A stretch of 64,000 bases of DNA from Arthrobacter sp. Hiyo8 (GCA_001549895.1 AP014719.1:3906001-3970000), one strand, 5' to 3'; shown: positions 1 to 9,121, counted from the stretch's first letter. A program made the numbers and translations. Notes: generated by a model not told the origin, from the letters alone.

Positions 1-44
1 GTATCAATCCTAGCCAGCGAAAATACGGGGTGGCTCCTGCGGGC

Positions 45-992
45 TCAGTGCATGCCGCGGAGCAACCGGGCAAGAACCGGGACAACCACGGTGTTGGGCA
101 CGGGCCCGAACTCAGGAACTGCTTGAGGCCGCGGGCCAAACCGGAGGCGTTGACGATTTGCACCGAACCGAAGTCCCCGTCCTGGCGCCGGTAGTGGTCG
201 ATGACCGGCTCGTGGGGGTTGCCGTCCGGGCTGTGGACGACTACCCAACCCGTTACATTCAGTTCGGGGAAGATCTCCTGCATGTGGCGAACGATCAGCT
301 CGAGCTGGGGCGGTGGCACCGAACGTCCGCCGTGCTTGAGCGCCACCCCGTCCCAGGCATAGGCGCCCTTGGGCAGCAGCATGGAACCGATGAGCGCCAG
401 GCGGTAGCCGGCGAGGAGGGCGTGGTCGATGTGGCTGTCGTCCGAGGGGAGCGGAGCCCGTTGACGAGCCGGGCCGACGGATGGCAGGCAGGATCTGGCG
501 GCTGATGAGCTGGACTGTCCGCATTTCGCGCTGAATGCGGGCTTCGGCCCCGAAGATTCCACGCTTCCGGGGAATCCCGTGGATCTGCAAGGCGGCCTCG
601 CCCTTGGAGAGCAGGGCACCTCGTGGGGATCATCGAAGGCGGGACATAGACGGGGGCGTCGCCGGCCGTGTTGCGCGGGGTGTTCGGCCTGTGGACGCCG
701 GTGCGGGTTTCCGGCCCTGGAGCGCCGGTCCCGGCGTAATCCGGCCTTTGCGCCGGGAAAGGTTCGCCCTGCCGGAAGTGCCGCTGGCGTACCGCCGGTC
801 GTACTCTGCGCGTCGTTTGGGGTCGATCAGGGTCTCGTACGCAAGCGTGACCTGCCGAAAGACCTCAGGATCCCCGCCATGGTCCGGATGGGCGTTCCTC
901 GCGGCCTTCCTGTAGGCCACTTTGATCTCCTTGTCCGTCGCGGTGACGGGAACCCGGAGGATCTGATAGTGGGAACTGCTGCCCTGAGCCAA
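45..992 (-). CDS. DnaJ-domain protein with long C-terminal extension (frameshifted)
   Basis: The N-terminal ~65 residues are a J-domain: HYQILRVP, then the diagnostic HPD in NAHPDHGGD and a final helix ending YDRRY. J-domains stimulate Hsp70 ATPase activity. The remaining ~250 residues hold no zinc fingers or DnaJ C-domain, so this is a J-domain accessory protein, not DnaJ itself. The C-terminal part (for example DDSHIDHALLAGYRLAL, then VPVLARLLRGMH before the stop) looks conserved but I cannot name it. The reading frame changes about six times (near 690, 640, 615, 480, 452 and 105), always as a missing base. Repaired length is about 317 aa. The start is a TTG at 992, placed just before the J-domain and uncertain. 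Divergent from the kinase-like gene downstream. Confidence 0.8.
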
Positions 993-1225
993 CCACGGGC
1001 CTTTCTCTGGGATTCTGAAGTTTCCCGCCGTCCCGGTGCGGAGCGGCGATCTTGGCAAGTCTAGCCAGCCCACCATGAGAACGACGGCGGCCCGGGCTTT
1101 AGTTCCCCGGATCACGCCCGTGCCGGTGGCATGATTCATGCTGTGAACTCCCCGGCCGGCCCGATCATCCCATTCACCTGCCAAGTACCGGCCCCCACGG
1201 GCTGAACGGATCTCTCCGAAGGATC

Positions 1226-2104
1226 GTGCTGGCGGTCAATCCAACCGCAGCGTTTGGACGGCACGCCCTTGCCGGGGACGAAGCCGCCCGCTGCCTCCGC
1301 GAGGCGGGTCTCGACGTCGTCGTACTTCGGCGCGACAGCATGGACGCCCTGCGGGAAGCGGTGGACGAAGCGCTTCGCAAAGGCGCCGAAGCCTTGGTGG
1401 TGGTGGGCGGCGACGGCATGGTCCATCTGGGCGTCAACTCACTGAGCGGGACCGGGTTGCCGCTCGGGATTGTTCCCGTGGGTACGGGAAACGACGTAGC
1501 CCGGATGCTTGGGCTGCCTCTGCAGGATGTCGAGGGCTCCTGTGCCCGCGTGATTTCGGCGCTCGCCGACGGCGGCCGGGTGCTCGACGCCGGCCGCATC
1601 ACCACCGGCGGACGGACCGTGTGGTTTGCGGGAGCTGTATCGGCGGGATTCGACGCTGCCGTCAATGAACGGGCCAACTCCTGGAGGTGGCCCCGCGGTA
1701 CGCTCCGCTACACCCTGGCGATGCTCCGGGAGCTCGGATCGTTCCGGGCCATCAACTACACCGTGACTGCCGACGGCGCGGAAACGAAGGAAGGCGCCAT
1801 GCTGATTTCGGTGGCCAACGCCCCATCGATCGGCGGCGGCATGCGCATCGTCCCGGATGCCGCGCCCGACGACGGGCTGCTGGATCTGTTTATCGTCAAG
1901 CCGTTATCCCGGCTGGCCCTCCTCGCTGTCTTCCCCAAGGTCTTCTCCGGCCGGCATACCTCGCACCCGGCGGTGGAAATCCGCCGGGTGCGTTCAGTGC
2001 GGCTTGCCGCCGAGAATGTGGTGGCCTACGCCGATGGTGAGCGGATCGGCCATCTTCCCTTGGACATCGACGTGGTTCCGGGCGCCCTGCGGGTATTGGC
2101 CTAA
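1226..2104 (+). CDS. Diacylglycerol/lipid kinase family protein
   Basis: Intact 292-aa protein of the DAGK catalytic family (DgkB/YegS type), which phosphorylates diacylglycerol or a related lipid with ATP at the membrane face. The nucleotide-binding loops are clear: AVNPTAAFGR at the N-terminus, VVVGGDGMVHLGVN near residue 60, and VPVGTGNDVAR near residue 88. The C-terminal beta-sandwich ends YADGERIGHLPLDIDVVPGALRVL, typical of the family. The GTG at 1226 gives the expected N-terminus, but the gene has no convincing ribosome site and may start slightly upstream. It converges on the DoxX-like gene, and the two stop codons overlap by 4 bp. The true lipid substrate cannot be read from sequence. 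Confidence 0.9.
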   Translation: MLAVNPTAAFGRHALAGDEAARCLREAGLDVVVLRRDSMDALREAVDEALRKGAEALVVVGGDGMVHLGVNSLSGTGLPLGIVPVGTGNDVARMLGLPLQDVEGSCARVISALADGGRVLDAGRITTGGRTVWFAGAVSAGFDAAVNERANSWRWPRGTLRYTLAMLRELGSFRAINYTVTADGAETKEGAMLISVANAPSIGGGMRIVPDAAPDDGLLDLFIVKPLSRLALLAVFPKVFSGRHTSHPAVEIRRVRSVRLAAENVVAYADGERIGHLPLDIDVVPGALRVLA

Positions 2105-2532
2105 GCCTGGCCGTCAGCTTGCGAGGCGACGGCCAGGCGGTTGAGCGCGAGTGCGCCCACAAGCAGGCCGAAGTCGCGGAGGGCGACGTCGAAGAAGTTG
2201 CCCAGCACCAGCAGGTTCACGATGATGCCCAGAAGCCAGACCGCCACCAGGAGCGAGCCAAAGCGTGGCCGGACCGCCACCGCAATGCCGGCCACAATCT
2301 CCACGACTCCCACGATGTACATGAAGGTCTGGGCCGGGACCGGAATGACGGAGGTGGCCACGGGCGCCAGGTAGATCGTCCAGTGGGTGAGCAGGTTGGT
2401 GAACTTGTCCAGGCCGAAAATGATCGGCGCCACGGTGAACACGGTCCGGAGGAGCAGGAATGCCTGCCGCTGGGGATCCATGGACATGAGCGATCCGGTT
2501 TTCGCCTGGGCCGGGGATGATGCAGTGTTCAT
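2101..2532 (-). CDS. DoxX-like four-helix membrane protein
   Basis: Intact 143-aa integral membrane protein of the DoxX/DoxD-like group with four predicted transmembrane helices. Visible motifs are FGLDKFTNLLTHW after helix 1 and VGVVEIVAGIAVAVRPRFG around helices 2-3. Family members are linked to thiol and oxidant metabolism; the M. tuberculosis DoxX works with SseA and SodA. The ATG at 2532 is preceded by a GAAAGAAGG ribosome site. A strong dyad (2544-2570) lies immediately upstream and would overlap its promoter or leader, so repression by the adjacent divergent regulator is likely (inference). Substrate unknown. Confidence 0.85.
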   Translation of the reverse strand: MNTASSPAQAKTGSLMSMDPQRQAFLLLRTVFTVAPIIFGLDKFTNLLTHWTIYLAPVATSVIPVPAQTFMYIVGVVEIVAGIAVAVRPRFGSLLVAVWLLGIIVNLLVLGNFFDVALRDFGLLVGALALNRLAVASQADGQA

Positions 2533-2543
2533 GATGCCTTCTT

Positions 2544-2570
2544 TCTAAAACTGGATACTTTGATTTTAGA
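2544..2570. promoter_or_regulatory. Candidate operator A of the SufR-like regulator
   Basis: A 27-bp site between the divergent DoxX-like and regulator genes. It reads TCTAAAACTG, five variable bases, then TTTGATTTTAGA. TTTCTAAAA (2542-2550) and TTTTAGAAA (2564-2572) form a perfect 9-bp inverted repeat. The same arrangement recurs at 5938-5964 before the reductase gene. A further half-site, TTGATTTTAGAG, lies at 2599-2610, closer to the regulator start. Confidence 0.65.
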
Positions 2571-2623
2571 AAGTCCCAAAGGAATTAAGCAATGAGTGTT
2601 GATTTTAGAGTTAAGCTTGATGC

Positions 2624-3289
2624 ATGACCGGACTTCCCTGGCTGCGTCGACTCTCCGCTTTGGCATCCCTCGACGACGGCAACCGCCGCCGCCTGTACGA
2701 GCACGTCTGCGGGGCACGCGACGCCGTCAGCCGGGACGACGCCGCGATGGCCCTCGGGCTTCCCCGCAGCACGGCCTCCTTCCATCTGGACCGGCTGGTC
2801 CGCGACGGACTCCTGAGTGTTGAGTTCCGCAAGCTCGGCGGCAAGGTCGGTCCGGGTTCCGGGCGCCCGGCGAAGCTGTATTCACCTGTCGTTGAAGAGA
2901 TCGGCGCCTCGGTTCCGGAGCGCCACTATGACCTCGCCGGTGAAGTGATGGCTTCTGCCATCCAGAACCTGATGGCGAAGGGTGGTTCCCCCCGCGAAGT
3001 GCTCCTCGAAACCGCCTACGCCCGCGGCCGCGAGGCCGGCAGTGCGGAGCCGCATTTCGAAGATGTCCTGGCAAGCTACGGTTACAGGCCGGAACCTGAC
3101 GACGACGGCGGGTACTCCCTGGTCAATTGCCCGTTCCACCGGCTGGCCGAAAGCCACACGAGCGTCGTCTGCGCTATGAACGGCGCCTTCCTCAGCGGAG
3201 CGGCGGCCGTCTGCGGAATTGCCGAGGAGCGGATCGCCGACGACAACCGCGAAGGCCATTGCTGCGCCAAAATCCGTCCGGCATCCTGA
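2624..3289 (+). CDS. SufR-like (COG2345) winged-helix transcriptional regulator with Cys cluster
   Basis: Intact 221-aa regulator. Residues ~20-85 form a winged-helix domain (recognition-helix segment LPRSTASFHLDRLVRDGLL, wing with GSGRPAKLY). The C-terminal domain carries NCPFHRLAESHTSVVC and four spaced cysteines at 169, 183, 197 and 213/214, resembling the C-x12-C-x13-C-x14-C Fe-S site of SufR-type repressors. It probably senses Fe-S or redox status. Its divergent partner is the DoxX-like gene. The cysteine desulfurase follows on the same strand after 95 bp. Candidate operators at 2544-2570 and 5938-5964 suggest control of its own promoter, DoxX and the FAD reductase. The family call is firm; the ligand is inferred. 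Confidence 0.8.
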   Translation: MTGLPWLRRLSALASLDDGNRRRLYEHVCGARDAVSRDDAAMALGLPRSTASFHLDRLVRDGLLSVEFRKLGGKVGPGSGRPAKLYSPVVEEIGASVPERHYDLAGEVMASAIQNLMAKGGSPREVLLETAYARGREAGSAEPHFEDVLASYGYRPEPDDDGGYSLVNCPFHRLAESHTSVVCAMNGAFLSGAAAVCGIAEERIADDNREGHCCAKIRPAS

Positions 3290-3372
3290 TCAGTCCGGCG
3301 GACTAGTCCCGATCGGAGAAGCGGCCCGTAAAGGCGTCTTCCGCCGCCGAAGCCCGGATCCGCCTGTCTCGA

Positions 3373-3378
3373 TAGACT
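3373..3378 (+). promoter_or_regulatory. Candidate -10 box (TAGACT) of the cysteine desulfurase gene
   Basis: TAGACT ends six bases before the GTG start codon at 3385, and no Shine-Dalgarno sequence lies between them. This geometry fits a leaderless transcript that begins at the start codon, which is common in actinobacteria. No clear -35 is visible. Confidence 0.45.
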
Positions 3379-3384
3379 TGGGTA

Positions 3385-4649
3385 GTGCCTGTTTACCTGG
3401 ACCATGCCGCCACCACGCCCCTTGCCGCCGTCGCCCTCACCGCCATGACCCGCGAGCTGGCACGGACCGGCAACCCCTCATCGTTGCACGCTTCCGGACG
3501 GCGTGCCCGGCGATCCGTCGAAGAGGCGCGGGAAGCTATTGCGGCTGCGGCCGGGGCGCATCCTTCCGAGCTCATCTTCACGTCCGGCGGCACCGAGGCA
3601 GACAATCTCGCCGTCAAGGGATGTATTGGTCCCGCCACGACGAAGACGGCCGCCGCAAGCGGATCCTTTGCTCCGCCGTCGAGCATCACGCGGTGCAGGA
3701 CACCGTCGAATGGCTGGAACGGCACGAAGGGGCCGAGGCTGTGTGGCTCCCCGTCGATTCCCAGGGCGTCGTGCGGCTGGACGCTGTACGGGCGGAGATC
3801 GAGCGTGATCCGGGATCGGTAGCCCTGGTCACCGTCATGTGGGCGAATAACGAGGTGGGCAGCATCCAGCCTGTCAAGGAGATCGCGGAAATCGCTGCCG
3901 CCCACGGCATCCCCGTGCACTCGGACGCAGTCCAGGCTTTCGGCTCGATTCCGCTGGGCTTCCGCGAATCCGGACTCGCCGCGATGTCGGTCTCAAGCCA
4001 CAAAATCGGCGGCCCCGTGGGCGTGGGTGCCCTGTTCCTGGGGCGGTCCACCAAGGTCACCCCTGTCCAGCACGGGGAGGGCAGGAGCGCGACGTCCGCT
4101 CGGGAACGTTGGACACGGCGTCGATCGCGGCATTCGCCGCCGCAGCGGAGTCGGCGGCCCAAAACCTCGTGGCAGAGCGCGAGCGGATCAGCGCCTTGCG
4201 TGACCGGATCATCGACGGGGTCCGGGCCGCGATTCCCGAAGCAGTGCTGCGCGGCGCGCCGGCGACGCCCGGCTGCCCGGCAACGCCCACTTCACGTTCC
4301 CGGGCTGTGAAGGCGATTCCCTGCTGTTCCTCCTGGACCTCGCGGGCATCGAATCATCCACCGGATCCGCCTGCACGGCAGGAGTCCCAGGCCCTCGCAC
4401 GTCCTGCTTGCCATGGGGTTGGACGAGGACACCGCCCGCGGGGCACAGCGGTTCAGCCTAGGGCACTCTTCGAACGACGCCGACGTCGACGCCCTCCTCA
4501 AGGCCCTGCCTGACGCGTATGCCCGGGCAAAGCTCGCCGGAATGGCCGGCCACGAGTCCAGCATCCAGACCGCAGGCACAGCGGCCCGCGGCCACGGTAG
4601 CGGCTCCTCCGGCGGTCCGGCCGGCCATCAGCTCGCCGGCAACAACTGA
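3385..4649 (+). CDS. iscS: Cysteine desulfurase (IscS/NifS family, frameshifted)
   Basis: PLP-dependent class V aminotransferase fold that takes sulfur from L-cysteine to an enzyme persulfide for Fe-S clusters and tRNA thiolation. N-terminus VYLDHAATTP, then TSGGTEADNLAVKG, VEHHAV, the PLP lysine in SSHKIGGP, and the active-site cysteine in SSTGSACTAGV. Four single-base losses break the frame near 3620, 4077, 4260 and 4390. At 3620 and 4077 restoring one G to a G-run, and at 4390 one C to a C-run, rejoins the protein exactly; the loss at 4260 falls in a CCGG. Repaired length is about 422 aa. MnmA, its expected sulfur client, lies 1.4 kb downstream, as in many actinobacteria, but here an oppositely oriented reductase separates them. 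Confidence 0.92.
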
Positions 4650-5863
4650 TCCAGCGGAACGGCAGGATCAGCCAGGCGGTCCACATCCACCGGGATGCGC
4701 CCTGAAATGAGTGCCTTGACGGGCTTTTGTACCCGTTGCTGGTTGACGCTCATGCCCGCCACGACGGCGCCATCCCGTAGCCAGAACGCGAGGAAGGTGT
4801 TTTCCTCCAACGCGCCGCGGATGACGGGCACGGAACCTGCCGTGAGCGTGGGATATCCCAGTACTCCATCGAGACGTCGAACTGGTCCGTATAGAAATAC
4901 GGGACCACGTCCAGCATCGCGTCCTGTCCCAGCATCGCTTTGGCGGCGACCTTGCCGCCGTTGAGGGCGTTGGACCAGTGCTCGCTGCGGTGGTGCTCGC
5001 CCGTGAAGGGATGCAATGCATTGGCAACGTCTCCGGCTGCGAACACGTCCGGACTGCTGGTCCGGAGCGAAGCATCCACCACGATTCCGTTGCGGATCTC
5101 CAAGCCGGCTGCTTCGGCCAGGGCCGTATCCGGAACGACCCCGACCGCCATCACCACGAGGTCGGCAGGGAGGACCTCGCCGGAGTTCGTGACAACGGCG
5201 CTCGCCTTGCCCCGACGCCGGTGATTTCCGCGGCGCTCGCGGGGAGCCGGAACTGCACGCCGTGCTTTTCGTGCAGGCTGCGGAAGAAGCCTCCCAGTTC
5301 GGGTCCGATGGCGACGCCGAGCGGGACGTCTTCCAGTCCCAGCAAGGTCACGGCGTTTCCGTAGCTGCTCGCGGCCGCGGCAAGCTCCATGCCGATCCAA
5401 CCCGAGCCGATCATCACCACATTCCGGCCTCCTCCGGACAGTTCTTCCTTGAGCCTGCGGGAATCATTGAAGGTGCGGAACGTCATGACACCGGCAAGAT
5501 CCGAACCGGGGAGCGGAATCCGGCGCGGCTGCGCCCCCGTGGCGATCAGGAGCTTGCTGAACGGAAGCCCGGTTCCTGATCGCAGATGCACCGTGTGGGC
5601 GGCAGGATCGGCAGCCGCGACCGCCTCGCCAAGGAGGAGTTCGACGTCGTTCTCCCGTACCAGCCGGCCGCCAGCACCGGGACGGTATCCTCGCCGGCCT
5701 TGCCCAGGAGGAACTCCTTCGAGAGTGGAGGGCGCAAGTAGGGCTGTTCATTCTCGGCGCAGACCACGGTGATGCGGCCCTGGAATCCTTCGGAGCGCAG
5801 TGTCTTGGCAGCCGTGGCGCCGGCCAGTCCGCCGCCTGCAATCAGGATGTGTTCGGTGTCCAT
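4628..5863 (-). CDS. FAD-dependent ferredoxin/rubredoxin-reductase-like oxidoreductase (frameshifted)
   Basis: Pyridine nucleotide-disulfide oxidoreductase family. N-terminal FAD-binding motif GGGLAGATAAKTLR, the PLSKEFL segment, ATG motif LLIATGAQPRR, a second Rossmann motif VVMIGSGWIGMELAAAA for NAD(P)H, VFAAGDVAN for FAD, and a C-terminal Reductase_C-like domain (EYWD, later FWLRDGAVVAGMSVN). Such proteins pass electrons from NAD(P)H to a ferredoxin or a Rieske protein. Frame changes lie near 5655, 5212 and 4850. Repaired length is about 412 aa. The ATG at 5863 (MDTEHILIAGGG) is preferred over an upstream ATG at 5920. The operator-like site at 5938-5964 lies just upstream, linking it to the SufR-like regulator. 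Its 3' end overlaps the iscS 3' end by about 22 bp. Confidence 0.88.
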
Positions 5864-5937
5864 GGTGACTCGATTCGCGGGGCGTTGGCGGTTCGCATGC
5901 GCGGTCTGCGTGTGCGTCAACGCGCGCGCAGCCGCGA

Positions 5938-5964
5938 TCTAAAACTGTTAGTTTTGACTTTAGA
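5938..5964. promoter_or_regulatory. Candidate operator B of the SufR-like regulator
   Basis: Same 27-bp architecture as the site at 2544-2570: TCTAAAACTG, five different bases, TTTGA, one differing base, TTTAGA. Outside the five-base centre only one position differs (C for T). The outer TCTAAA/TTTAGA arms are perfectly inverted, and an inner dyad AAAACT-gtt-AGTTTT is also present. It lies 75 bp upstream of the reductase start on the minus strand. Confidence 0.65.
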
Positions 5965-5992
5965 ATCGTCCGGGATGCTGGTCAAGGCATTT

Positions 5993-6021
5993 TTGGGGCG
6001 GATTCCCGCGGGCGCTAGAAT
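5993..6021 (+). promoter_or_regulatory. Candidate promoter of mnmA
   Basis: TTGGGG at 5993-5998 and TAGAAT at 6016-6021 are separated by exactly 17 bp, matching a housekeeping-sigma promoter. Transcription would start near 6028, giving a leader of about 55 nt before the mnmA ATG. Confidence 0.5.
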
Positions 6022-6083
6022 AGTTGGGCGCGCTTACTCACTTCAGCCGCAATTCTTCCCCCCACCATCAACAGAAAGCCAGC

Positions 6084-7220
6084 ATGCGAGTTCTTGCAGC
6101 CATGAGCGGCGGAGTCGACTCCGCTGTTGCCGCCGCCCGCGCCGTCGAGGCCGGGCACGACGTCGTCGGCGTCCACTTGGCGCTGTCCCGCATGCCCGGA
6201 ACGTTGCGCACGGGCAGCCGCGGGTGCTGCACCATCGAAGACTCCCGCGACGCCTGGCGTGCCTGCGACGTGCTGGGGATTCCCTACTATGTCTGGGACT
6301 TCTCGGAGCGCTTCAAGGAAGACGTAGTCCAGGACTTCATCGATGAATACGCGGCCGGCCGCACTCCCAATCCCTGCATGCGCTGCAACGAGCGGATCAA
6401 GTTCGCCGCCCTGCTGGAGAAGGCCATCGCCCTGGGCTTCGACGCGGTCTGCACCGGCCACTACGCCAAGGTCATCCAGGACGCGGACGGCAACCCGAAC
6501 TCCACCGCGCCGCAGACTGGGCCAAGGACCAAAGCTACGTACTCGGCGTCCTGACCCACGAACAGCTCAAGCACTCCATGTTCCCGCTGGCGGAGACTCC
6601 CTCCAAGGCCGAGGTCCGCGCAGAGGCCGAACGCCGCGGCCTGTCCGTGGCGAACAAGCCGGACAGCCACGACATCTGCTTCATCCCGGACGGCGATACG
6701 GCCGGCTGGCTCGCCGAGAAGATCGAGATGACCACCGGCGACATCGTGGACGAGGCCGGAACCAAGGTAGGGGAGCACCCCGGAGCCAACGCCTTCACCG
6801 TAGGCCAGCGCCGCGGCCTCAAGCTGGGTACCCCGGCCGCTGACGGCAAGCCGCGCTTCGTGCTGGAAATCCGGCCCAAGGAAAACAAGGTGGTCGTCGG
6901 GCCCGAAGCACTGTTGGCCATCGACGAGATCCGCGGGATCAAGGTGTCCTGGGCGGCCTGCCCATCGCCGAGGTGGCTACCGGCGCCGAGTTCGATTGCT
7001 ATGCGCAGGTGCGCGCCCACGGCGATCCGGTACCCGCGAAGTCCTCGGTCGAGCGGCATGTCGACGACGCCGGCATCGAGCGCGAGGGCCTCGTGGTGAC
7101 CCTCGTCGATCCCCTCCGCGGAGTGGCCCCGGTCAGACCATCGTGCTCTACCAAGGCACCCGTGTCCTCGGCCAGGCAACTATCGACGTCGCCCGGTCGC
7201 TTCAGCGCGCGGAACTCTAA
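6084..7220 (+). CDS. mnmA: tRNA-specific 2-thiouridylase MnmA (frameshifted)
   Basis: Adds sulfur to U34 of Lys/Glu/Gln tRNAs using ATP and persulfide sulfur relayed from a cysteine desulfurase. The PP-loop ATPase motif SGGVDS follows the start, the catalytic cysteine pair is in NPCMRCN (near residue 100) and CFIPDGD (near residue 200), and TGHYAKV and KDQSYVLGVL are also conserved. The C-terminal beta-barrel ends GQATIDVARSLQRAEL. Frames break near 6495, 6952 and 7130. For example, TCC TGG GCG should be TCC TGG GGC. Repaired length is about 379 aa, normal for the family. The ATG at 6084 gives the canonical N-terminus MRVLAAMSGGVDS. Confidence 0.95.
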
Positions 7221-7264
7221 GCCCGGCCGCGCTCCGCAGCGGGTGAATCCGGGTCCGCAAGACT

Positions 7265-7276
7265 GTTAGCGCTAAC
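7265..7276. promoter_or_regulatory. Perfect 12-bp palindrome GTTAGCGCTAAC, LacI-operator-like
   Basis: A fully symmetric GTTAGCGCTAAC with a central CG, the shape of LacI/GalR-family operators. It lies 206 bp upstream of the peptide-binding-protein gene. No LacI-type regulator is encoded in the window. Confidence 0.45.
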
Positions 7277-7348
7277 GGGCCTGTTTCATCAGCGTCCAGT
7301 GCGGCCTGCCGCTTTCCCCTAGCCGAGTATGCGCCAAAAGAAAAGTAA

Positions 7349-7372
7349 ATTTTGTGTCTCAACTCACAAAAT
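7349..7372. promoter_or_regulatory. Inverted repeat ATTTTGTG/CACAAAAT before the peptide transporter
   Basis: Perfect 8-bp arms at 7349-7356 and 7365-7372 with an 8-nt spacer. The region is AT-rich compared with its surroundings and lies about 110 bp before the transporter operon, so an operator or promoter-associated site is plausible. Confidence 0.45.
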
Positions 7373-7481
7373 CAAACGTTTCACCAGAAAAGCTTCTGAT
7401 TGAATCGTGGAGTCAGGAGTATGCGCTCCTAAGAAATTACCGACGGCGGTTCGCCGTATCCATCGAACAGAAAGTTCACTG

Positions 7482-9110
7482 ATGGCATTGAACAAAAAAG
7501 CCTTGCGAAGCGCTATCGCGTTCGCGGGCATCTCCGTATTCGCTTTGACGGCCTGCACGGGCCCGGCGGGCGGCGGCGGTTCAGCTTCCTCAGCTGCCAG
7601 CGGTCCGATCGCTTATGGCACCACCGATAAGGTGACCGCACTCGATCCCGCCGGCTCGTACGACAACGGTTCCTTCATGGTGATGAACCAGGTCTATTCC
7701 TTCCTCCTCAACTCGAAGCCAGGAAGCGCCGACCCCGTTCCGGACCTGGCAGCGTCGGCGTCGTTCACGTCGCCCACCGAGTACACCGTCAAGCTGAAGC
7801 CCGGACTCAAGTGGGCCAATGGCCACACGCTGGACTCCACCGACGTCAAGTTTTCCTTCGACCGCCAGCTCAAGATCAACGACCCCGCTGGTCCGGCAAG
7901 CCTGCTCGAAAACCTGGACAGCGTCACCACCCCGGACGCCAACACGGCCGTTTTCAAGCTGAAGCTCGCCAACGACCAGACGTTCCCGCAGATCCTCAGC
8001 AGCCCGGCCGCGCCGATCGTGGACCACCAGGTCTTCCCGGCCGACAAGCTCCTTTCGGATGACGACATCATCAAGGCCAAGGCGTTCTACGGCCAGTACA
8101 CGATCGACAGCTACAAGAAGAACGAGCTCATCAGCCTCAAGGCCTACCCTGACTACCAGGGTGTCCTGGGCAAGCCGGCCAACGACGCCGCAACGATCAA
8201 GTACTACGCCGAGCCGACCAACATGAAGCTGGACATCCAGCAGGGCAACATCGACGTTGCGAACCGAAGCCTCAGCGCCACCGACGTCGACGACCTCAAG
8301 AAGGACTCCAAGGTCAAGGTCAACGTTGGTCCCGGCGGCGAGATCCGCTACATCACGTTCAACTTCAACACCATGCCGTTCGGCGCCAAGGCAACCGGTG
8401 CAGACCCGGCCAAGGCACTTGCCGTGCGCCAGGCGATCGCCAACCTCGTTGACCGCCAGGCAATCGCCGACCAGGTCTACAAGGGCACCTACCTGCCGCT
8501 GTACTCCAACGTCCCCAGCGGTTTCCTGGGCGCCAACGAGTCGTTCAAGGATGCCTACGGCGACAACGGAAAGCCGAGCTTGGACAAAGCCAAGAAGGTT
8601 CTTTCCGATGCCGGGGTCAAGGACGTCGTCACGCTGAACCTCCAGTACAACCCGGACCACTACGGCAAGTCCTCGGGCGACGAGTACGCCATGATCAAGG
8701 ACCAGCTCGAGAAGTCGGGCCTCTTCAAGGTGAACCTGCAGTCCACCGAATGGGTGACCTACAGCAAGGCCAGCCGCGCCGACGAGTACCCGCTCTTCCA
8801 GTTCGGTTGGTTCCCCGACTTCAGCGACCCCGACAACTACCTCACCCCGTTCTTCCCGAACGGCGGCTTCCTGAAGAACCACTTCAACGACCAGGCCGTG
8901 ACCGACCTGATCAACAAGCAGCTGACCACCACGGACAAGTCGGCTCGCGAATCCACCATCAAGGACGCCCAGAACGCTCTGGCAAAGGACATTTCCACTT
9001 TGCCGCTGCTCCAGGGTGCCCAGGTTGCCATCTCGGCGAAGGGCGTGAACGGCGTCGACAAGACGCTTGACGCTTCCTTCAAGTTCCGACTGGGAACTAT
9101 TTCAAAGTAA
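7482..9110 (+). CDS. ABC transporter peptide-binding lipoprotein (SBP family 5)
   Basis: Intact 542-aa solute-binding protein of the oligopeptide/nickel class (SBP_bac_5). A signal peptide ends in the lipobox LTAC with the lipidated Cys at 25, followed by a Gly/Ser linker, so it is anchored outside the membrane. Family features include YTVKLKPGLKWANGH, DVKFSFDRQL and FGWFPDFSDPDNYLTPFF. The ATG at 7482 is chosen because the signal peptide begins there. It is the first gene of a binding protein-permease-permease-ATPase operon. The 115-bp gap to the first permease contains stem-loops. Likely ligand is a di- or oligopeptide, but the exact substrate cannot be read. Confidence 0.92.
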   Translation: MALNKKALRSAIAFAGISVFALTACTGPAGGGGSASSAASGPIAYGTTDKVTALDPAGSYDNGSFMVMNQVYSFLLNSKPGSADPVPDLAASASFTSPTEYTVKLKPGLKWANGHTLDSTDVKFSFDRQLKINDPAGPASLLENLDSVTTPDANTAVFKLKLANDQTFPQILSSPAAPIVDHQVFPADKLLSDDDIIKAKAFYGQYTIDSYKKNELISLKAYPDYQGVLGKPANDAATIKYYAEPTNMKLDIQQGNIDVANRSLSATDVDDLKKDSKVKVNVGPGGEIRYITFNFNTMPFGAKATGADPAKALAVRQAIANLVDRQAIADQVYKGTYLPLYSNVPSGFLGANESFKDAYGDNGKPSLDKAKKVLSDAGVKDVVTLNLQYNPDHYGKSSGDEYAMIKDQLEKSGLFKVNLQSTEWVTYSKASRADEYPLFQFGWFPDFSDPDNYLTPFFPNGGFLKNHFNDQAVTDLINKQLTTTDKSARESTIKDAQNALAKDISTLPLLQGAQVAISAKGVNGVDKTLDASFKFRLGTISK

Positions 9111-9121
9111 GCAGCCGGTAG

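Noticed and set aside
1136..1225. Possible tRNA or small gene in the gap before the lipid-kinase-like gene
   Set aside because: No T-loop GTTCRANYC signature, cloverleaf pairing or conserved small open frame could be found there.
7590..8882. Long open frame on the minus strand opposite the peptide-binding protein (430 codons)
   Set aside because: It is the antisense of a strongly conserved SBP gene, with Val/Leu/Gly-rich shadow composition and no family motif; a high-GC artefact.
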